The notes beneath the pieces are model-generated. The model made no database searches and was not told the origin of the DNA. It saw nothing but the letters and a program-made list of their open reading frames with translations. Positions 11,779 to 15,773 of a stretch of 15,773 nt of DNA are shown one piece after another. Each line of letters opens with the position of its first letter. The stretch's first letter is position 1. The DNA is from URNF01 sp045638005 (GTDB taxonomy: Bacteria > Bacillota > Clostridia > Oscillospirales > Acutalibacteraceae). The translations under genes were made by a program, and so were the position numbers. Where the stretch lies: contig JAZUAN010000067.1 in the NCBI GenBank assembly GCA_045638005.1, positions 1 through 15,773 of the forward strand, written 5' to 3'.

Positions 11779-13059
11779 TTATTTAATGACCTCGATACCG
11801 CCCATGAACGGACGCAGCACCTCGGGCACGGTGATGGAGCCGTCCGCGTTCTGGTACTGTTCGACAATAGCAGGCATCACGCGGCTGGTCGCAAGACCGG
11901 AAGCGTTGAGGGTGTGCGCGAACTGCAATTTGCCGTTCTCGTCGCGATATTTCACGTTGCCGCGACGCGCCTGGTAGTCGCGCGCGTTGGAAGCCGAGCT
12001 GACCTCTTTATAAATACCCATGGAGGGGATCCACACTTCGATATCGTAGGTGCGCGCCATGGAGAAGGAGCAGTCGCCGGCGGCGAGTTTGCTGAGACGA
12101 TAGTGTAACCCTAATTTCTGCATCAAACGCTCTGCTTTGCCGACCAGCTCTTCAAAAGCGGCATCCGAACCTTCAGCGGTGGTGTACTGCACCATTTCTA
12201 CCTTGTTAAACTGGTGACCGCGGATCATGCCGCGTTCCTCAGAACGGTAGCTGCCCGCCTCACGGCGATAGCAGGGGGTGTAGGCGATATATTTGCAGGG
12301 AAGCTGTTCGGTGGGGATGATCTCGTCGCGATGCAGGTTGACCAGCGCGGTCTCTGCGGTGGGCAGCATGAATTTATCATCGCTGGAAGTCGGATTTTTG
12401 ATCCAATACACTTCGTCCGCGAATTTCGGGAATTGACCCGCAACGTAGCCGCACTGGTAGCCGAGCATGTGCGGCGGCAGGATAAATTCATAGCCGTCAG
12501 CAATGTGCTCCGAGATGAAGAAGTTGAGCAACGCCCATTCGAGGCGCGCACCCATGCCGCGGTACAGCCAGGAGCCGTTACCCGCGATCTTAGCACCGCG
12601 CTCGTAGTCGATCATGCCTAAGTTCTCGCACAGATCCACGTGGTTTTTCGCTTCGAAATCGAATTTCGGCTGTTCACCGAACAGATGCACCTCGGCATTC
12701 TGCTCTTTGCCGCCCGCGACAACATCCTCGTCCGGCAGGTTGGGCAGAGAGAGCATCAGATCCTTTTGCTTAGCTTCCAGTTCGGAAAGCGCGCCGTCTT
12801 TTTCTTTGACAGCAGCAGACAGTTCCTTCATTTCCGCCATCACGGCAGCCACGTCGCCGCCTGCCTTTTTGATCTGCGGGATCTTTTTGGAGGCAGCGTT
12901 TTGCTGTGCTTTCATGGAATCCACTTCGGCATTCAGCGCGCGGCGCTGCTCGTCAATGGCGAGGATCTCGTCAATGACGGTGTCCAGATCCATTTCTCTT
13001 TTTTTGATAGCCGCTTTGATAGCGTCTGCATCGGTGCGGATGCGTTTGAGATCTAGCAT
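11779..13059 (-). CDS. serS: Seryl-tRNA synthetase
   Basis: A 426-residue class II synthetase that charges serine onto tRNA-Ser (and tRNA-Sec if present). The N-terminal antiparallel coiled-coil arm spans about residues 25-105. The serine-binding TAE (PTAETALVN) is at 235-237, motif 2 (RREAGSYRSEERGMIRGHQF) at 265-284 and motif 3 (GLATSRVMPAIVE) at 388-400. ATG 13059 has AAGGGAAG upstream. No T-box leader is seen, since only 39 bases separate it from parB. The length is the family norm. Confidence 0.97.
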   Translation of the reverse strand: MLDLKRIRTDADAIKAAIKKREMDLDTVIDEILAIDEQRRALNAEVDSMKAQQNAASKKIPQIKKAGGDVAAVMAEMKELSAAVKEKDGALSELEAKQKDLMLSLPNLPDEDVVAGGKEQNAEVHLFGEQPKFDFEAKNHVDLCENLGMIDYERGAKIAGNGSWLYRGMGARLEWALLNFFISEHIADGYEFILPPHMLGYQCGYVAGQFPKFADEVYWIKNPTSSDDKFMLPTAETALVNLHRDEIIPTEQLPCKYIAYTPCYRREAGSYRSEERGMIRGHQFNKVEMVQYTTAEGSDAAFEELVGKAERLMQKLGLHYRLSKLAAGDCSFSMARTYDIEVWIPSMGIYKEVSSASNARDYQARRGNVKYRDENGKLQFAHTLNASGLATSRVMPAIVEQYQNADGSITVPEVLRPFMGGIEVIK

Positions 13060-13098
13060 GTTGAAAACTTCCCTTCGTTTATTGCAAAAATGATTATT

Positions 13099-13956
13099 TT
13101 ATTCGGTAGCCAATTTGTTGGCGAGTGCTTGCAGGTCGTCCTTGCCGTAAAATTCCAGAATGAGGGTACCACTCTTTTCACCCGCGGCAACCTTGACCTT
13201 TCTGCCGAGCTGCTCGGAGAGCGCGAGCTCTACCTCGTCGTAAAAACTGTCTCTGCCAAAAGCGGTGACCGTCTTTTCCGGCTTTTCACTCTTTTTCGCC
13301 GCCTTGGCGAGGCGCTCAATCTCGCGGACAGAGGCATCCTTTTTGATGACAAAGTCTGCCATTTCGATCTGTTTTGCGGGGGTCTCAAACGAGAGGATGG
13401 CTCTCGCGTGTCCCGCGCTCAAAGTGCCTGCCGCTACGAGGTTGGAAACCTCTTCTGGCAAGCTGAGCAACCGCAGCGCGTTCGCCACCGCGGGGCGGGA
13501 TTTATTAACGATCTTCGCGGTTTCCTCCTGCGTGAGCGCGTAAGACTCCATCAGCGTCCGGTAACCGAGCGCTTCCTCCATGGGGTTTAGATCCTCGCGT
13601 TGCAGGTTTTCGATGAGTGCGAGTTGTGCGGTCTCTTTGTCGTCCAATTCGCGCACTACTACGGGAATTTCGGTGAGCCCTGCCATGCGGGACGCGCGAT
13701 AGCGACGTTCACCCGCGACGATCTGATACCCGCCACCTGCCATCGGGCGCACGAGCAGCGGTTGTAAAACACCGTGCTGCGCAATGGATGCGGATAATTC
13801 GGACAGCGCCGCGTCGTCAAACTGTTTGCGCGGCTGATCCTTGTTGGGGGTGATCTCGTCGATCGGGAGGGTTACCGCCTTGCCCGCGTCTTCCAGCGCG
13901 TTTTCGGCAAATAACAGGTCAAGACCTTTTCCAAGTCCGCCTTTTTTCTGTGCCAT
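13099..13956 (-). CDS. parB: Chromosome partition protein ParB (Spo0J family)
   Basis: A 285-residue CTP-dependent DNA clamp that loads at parS sites and organises the origin region with ParA and SMC. The short basic N-terminus MAQKKGGLGKGLDLLF is the ParA-stimulating part. GERRYRAS (82-89) and ENLQRED (116-122) are the CTP-binding motifs. The helix-turn-helix at about 141-164 (LTQEETAKIVNKSRPAVANALRLL) reads parS, and the C-terminus dimerises. It follows parA by 11 bases, with AAGGAG before ATG 13956. I did not notice a parS match (TGTTTCACGTGAAACA-like) in the window. Confidence 0.95.
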   Translation of the reverse strand: MAQKKGGLGKGLDLLFAENALEDAGKAVTLPIDEITPNKDQPRKQFDDAALSELSASIAQHGVLQPLLVRPMAGGGYQIVAGERRYRASRMAGLTEIPVVVRELDDKETAQLALIENLQREDLNPMEEALGYRTLMESYALTQEETAKIVNKSRPAVANALRLLSLPEEVSNLVAAGTLSAGHARAILSFETPAKQIEMADFVIKKDASVREIERLAKAAKKSEKPEKTVTAFGRDSFYDEVELALSEQLGRKVKVAAGEKSGTLILEFYGKDDLQALANKLATE

Positions 13957-13967
13957 ATCTATTCTCC

Positions 13968-14732
13968 TTATGCATTATGTTGAATGACCTCTTTGGCGAG
14001 CGCGGCATACGCAAGAGCGCCCTTGCTCCCGCGGTCGTAATACCCGATCGGCTTGCCAAAGCTGGGCGCTTCCGACAACCGCACCGAGCGGGGAATGACC
14101 GATGCATACACCTTCCGCGGGAAAAAGCGTTTGACCTCATGCAGCACCTGCTGGGTGAGATTGAGCCTGCCGTCAAACATGGTGGGCAGCACCCCTTCAA
14201 TATCGAGGGAGGGGTTATACAGCCGCTTTACCTGCCGCACAGTCGCCATCAGCTGGGACAGACCTTCCAGCGCGTAGTATTCGCACTGAATAGGCACCAA
14301 AAGCGTATCTGCGGCACAAAGACCGTTCAAAGTGAGCAGGCCGAGCGAGGGGGGACAATCCACCATGATAAAATCATACTGCTCTCTGAGGCCGGCGAGC
14401 ACCGCTTTTAATCGGTTTTCGCGGCGGTTCATTTCCACCATTTCGATTTCTGCGCCCGCCAGATTGATGTTGGACGGCAGCAGATCGAGGTTTTGAAAAG
14501 CGGTGTGAATAACAGCGCTCGCGGGCTCCGCTTGTCCGGTGAGCAGCTCGTAGGTAGAGGCCTTCACGGCGCGCTTATCCACGCCGACACCGCTGGTGGC
14601 GTTGCCCTGCGGGTCAATATCCACAAGCAACACGCGTTTGCCCGCAGCGCCCAGCGCTGCCGACAGATTGACCGAGGTGGTAGTCTTGCCGACACCGCCT
14701 TTCTGATTGACCACTGCTATGACCTTTGCCAT
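13968..14732 (-). CDS. parA: Chromosome partition ATPase ParA (Soj family)
   Basis: A 254-residue deviant Walker ATPase that forms nucleoid gradients for segregation and, as Soj, can regulate DnaA. The signature KGGVGKTTT is at residues 11-19, with both the signature and catalytic lysines. The A' motif DIDPQGN is at 38-44 and Walker B is VDCPPSLG with Asp125. No N-terminal helix-turn-helix is present, so this is the small chromosomal type, not a plasmid ParA of the long class. ATG 14732 follows AGAGG by 7 bases. It is the first gene of the parA-parB-serS-thioesterase string. Confidence 0.96.
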   Translation of the reverse strand: MAKVIAVVNQKGGVGKTTTSVNLSAALGAAGKRVLLVDIDPQGNATSGVGVDKRAVKASTYELLTGQAEPASAVIHTAFQNLDLLPSNINLAGAEIEMVEMNRRENRLKAVLAGLREQYDFIMVDCPPSLGLLTLNGLCAADTLLVPIQCEYYALEGLSQLMATVRQVKRLYNPSLDIEGVLPTMFDGRLNLTQQVLHEVKRFFPRKVYASVIPRSVRLSEAPSFGKPIGYYDRGSKGALAYAALAKEVIQHNA

Positions 14733-14765
14733 GGCTTATCCTCTCCCAAAAAATACTTATATTAT

Positions 14766-14794
14766 ACTATAACACACTTTTTTTGCGGTGAAAA
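14766..14794 (-). promoter_or_regulatory. Promoter of the parA gene string
   Basis: TTTTCA (14789-14794), 17 bp and TATAGT (14766-14771) on the minus strand, with TGT just before the -10 (extended -10). The -35 box is weak. An overlapping TATAAT two to three bases on could shift the start slightly. Confidence 0.6.
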
Positions 14795-14841
14795 GGTTTT
14801 TTTAAAAAAATTATATTTTGACAAATTACCGCATCTGTGTA

Positions 14842-14870
14842 TTGAAAAATTGGAGAAAAAATGGTAGTAT
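14842..14870 (+). promoter_or_regulatory. Promoter of the prohibitin-family gene
   Basis: TTGAAA (14842-14847), 17 bp and TAGTAT (14865-14870), with TGG before the -10. A consensus TTGACA at 14818-14823 has no good -10 partner at 17 bp and may be a second, weaker start. The 14733-14901 gap therefore holds two divergent promoters. Confidence 0.6.
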
Positions 14871-14901
14871 ATTTATACAACCAACGAAAGGAAGAAAATA
14901 T

Positions 14902-15711
14902 ATGAAAAACAAAAAAATGATTACAAGAGTACTCATCATCGCCGTGTGCGCGGTGGTAGCGATCAGTATTTTCGCGGCTATGGTTGCGGTTATCCCCGCC
15001 GGTCACACCGGTGTTGTCACCACCTTCGGTAAGGTATCGGAGAACGTGTTGCAGGAAGGCGCGCATTTCAAAGCACCGTGGCAGACGGTGTACACCATCA
15101 ACAACCAGATCACCAAATTAGAGGTGGACACCGAGGCATTCAGTAAGGACCTGCAAACGGTTGCCACCACCTTAGCGGTTGCGTACCGCGTGGATAAGTC
15201 GAAATCCTATTCCATTTTCAAGGAAGTGGGCAGGGATTATGAAAACGTGTTGGTCACCCCCGCGGCAAACGAGGTTTTAAAGGCTATCGCCGCTCGCTAT
15301 ACCGCAGAGGAATCGGTCACCAACCGCGCGGTCATTTCGGAAGGGCTCATCAAGGAACTCAACTCGAAATTAAACGGCATCGGCATCACGGTAGAGGATG
15401 TCAATATCATCAATTTTGACTTCTCCGAGGCGTACATCAGTGCGATCGAGGAAAAGCAGGTAGCGGAGCAAAAGTTGCTCAAAGCGCAGACCGAGGCAGA
15501 GGAAAAGAAGGTTACGGCGCAGGGTAATGCCGACGCGATGCTGATCGAAGCAGAGGCGGAGGCGAAGGCAAACAAGATACTTGCCGAGTCGGTTACCGAC
15601 AAATTGGTAGATTACAAGAAGATCGAGAAGTGGGACGGCAAGATGCCGTATGCCACCGGCGGCAACGCCATTTTGGATATGACTGATATCACCGGCGACA
15701 AAGCAGAATAA
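14902..15711 (+). CDS. Prohibitin/SPFH-domain membrane protein
   Basis: A 269-residue member of the prohibitin (SPFH/band 7) family. One N-terminal transmembrane helix is at about residues 8-30. The SPFH domain begins VIPAGHTGVVTTFGKVSENV. An alanine/glutamate-rich coiled coil lies at about 185-235 (EEKQVAEQKLLKAQ onwards), and the tail contains KIEKWDGKMPYATGGNAILDM, as is typical of bacterial prohibitins. Such proteins form large ring or cage oligomers that scaffold membrane domains or restrain proteases such as FtsH. ATG 14902 has AAAGGAAG about 9 bases upstream. The frame opens earlier at TTG 14818, but that codon precedes the likely promoter. No NfeD-type partner is seen, although the window ends 62 bases after the stop. 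Confidence 0.92.
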   Translation: MKNKKMITRVLIIAVCAVVAISIFAAMVAVIPAGHTGVVTTFGKVSENVLQEGAHFKAPWQTVYTINNQITKLEVDTEAFSKDLQTVATTLAVAYRVDKSKSYSIFKEVGRDYENVLVTPAANEVLKAIAARYTAEESVTNRAVISEGLIKELNSKLNGIGITVEDVNIINFDFSEAYISAIEEKQVAEQKLLKAQTEAEEKKVTAQGNADAMLIEAEAEAKANKILAESVTDKLVDYKKIEKWDGKMPYATGGNAILDMTDITGDKAE

Positions 15712-15773
15712 ATAAAAGTGCCCGCCCTGCACGGTATGTGCAGAGGTGGAAAGATATAGTCTTGGCAGCGAAA
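15712..15773 (+). other. Region after the prohibitin gene, cut by the window end
   Basis: CTGCAC (15727-15732) and GTGCAG (15738-15743) form a 6-bp hairpin with no T run after it, so it is not a standard terminator. Nothing else can be assigned before the window ends. Confidence 0.3.

Noticed and set aside
13060..14901. Search for a parS site near parA/parB
   Set aside because: I found no 16-base palindrome like TGTTTCACGTGAAACA by eye. A diverged site could be missed.

Overview
The window looks like a chromosomal segment of a Gram-positive Clostridia bacterium, probably a gut-type Oscillospirales/Ruminococcaceae-like lineage. This is inferred from the gene order ylxM-ffh-rpsP-khpA-rimM-trmD, an HPr with both His15 and Ser46, consensus sigma-A promoters, AGGAGG-like ribosome binding sites, an EF-G-like paralogue, and an orphan Na+-decarboxylase beta subunit paired with a tiny OadG-like protein. 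No phage, plasmid, CRISPR or tRNA/rRNA gene was seen. Almost everything lies on the minus strand. Only the EF-G-like gene (left) and a prohibitin-family gene (right) are on the plus strand.

Layout, left to right. (1) 1-2450: promoter, EF-G-like GTPase and its terminator. (2) 2452-4020, minus: a compact membrane-transport unit of promoter, yybP-ykoY-type (Mn2+) riboswitch aptamer, overlapping terminator, OadB/GcdB-type membrane protein, a 44-residue OadG-related protein and a terminator. (3) 4021-5340, minus: a possible structured RNA, a TatD nuclease, and HPr with its own promoter and terminator. (4) 5450-9239, minus: the SRP/ribosome-maturation cluster ylxM, ffh, rpsP, khpA, rimM, trmD. It starts from a perfect consensus promoter and has an internal terminator between khpA and rimM. 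(5) 9240-9560: a gene-free stretch packed with inverted repeats and a 28-bp direct repeat, which appears to have cut off a small esterase-like gene. (6) 9552-14794, minus: parA, parB, serS, an acyl-ACP thioesterase, a predicted PD-(D/E)XK-like protein of unknown role, a preQ1-I-type riboswitch, queT and the truncated esterase fragment. (7) 14842-15711, plus: a membrane-anchored prohibitin/SPFH protein divergent from parA.

The most interesting unit is 2452-4020. The beta subunit keeps every residue I recall as essential for Na+ translocation in OadB, at the same spacing. No decarboxylase alpha (carboxyltransferase) or biotin-carrier subunit lies beside it. It appears to be switched on by a riboswitch of the class known to sense Mn2+. 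This suggests a two-component Na+-coupled transporter used in metal homeostasis rather than a classical decarboxylase pump, which is a testable inference. A second riboswitch/transporter pair (preQ1-I with queT) sits inside the parAB-serS gene string. The repeat-rich island next to the truncated esterase is the clearest sign of past rearrangement.
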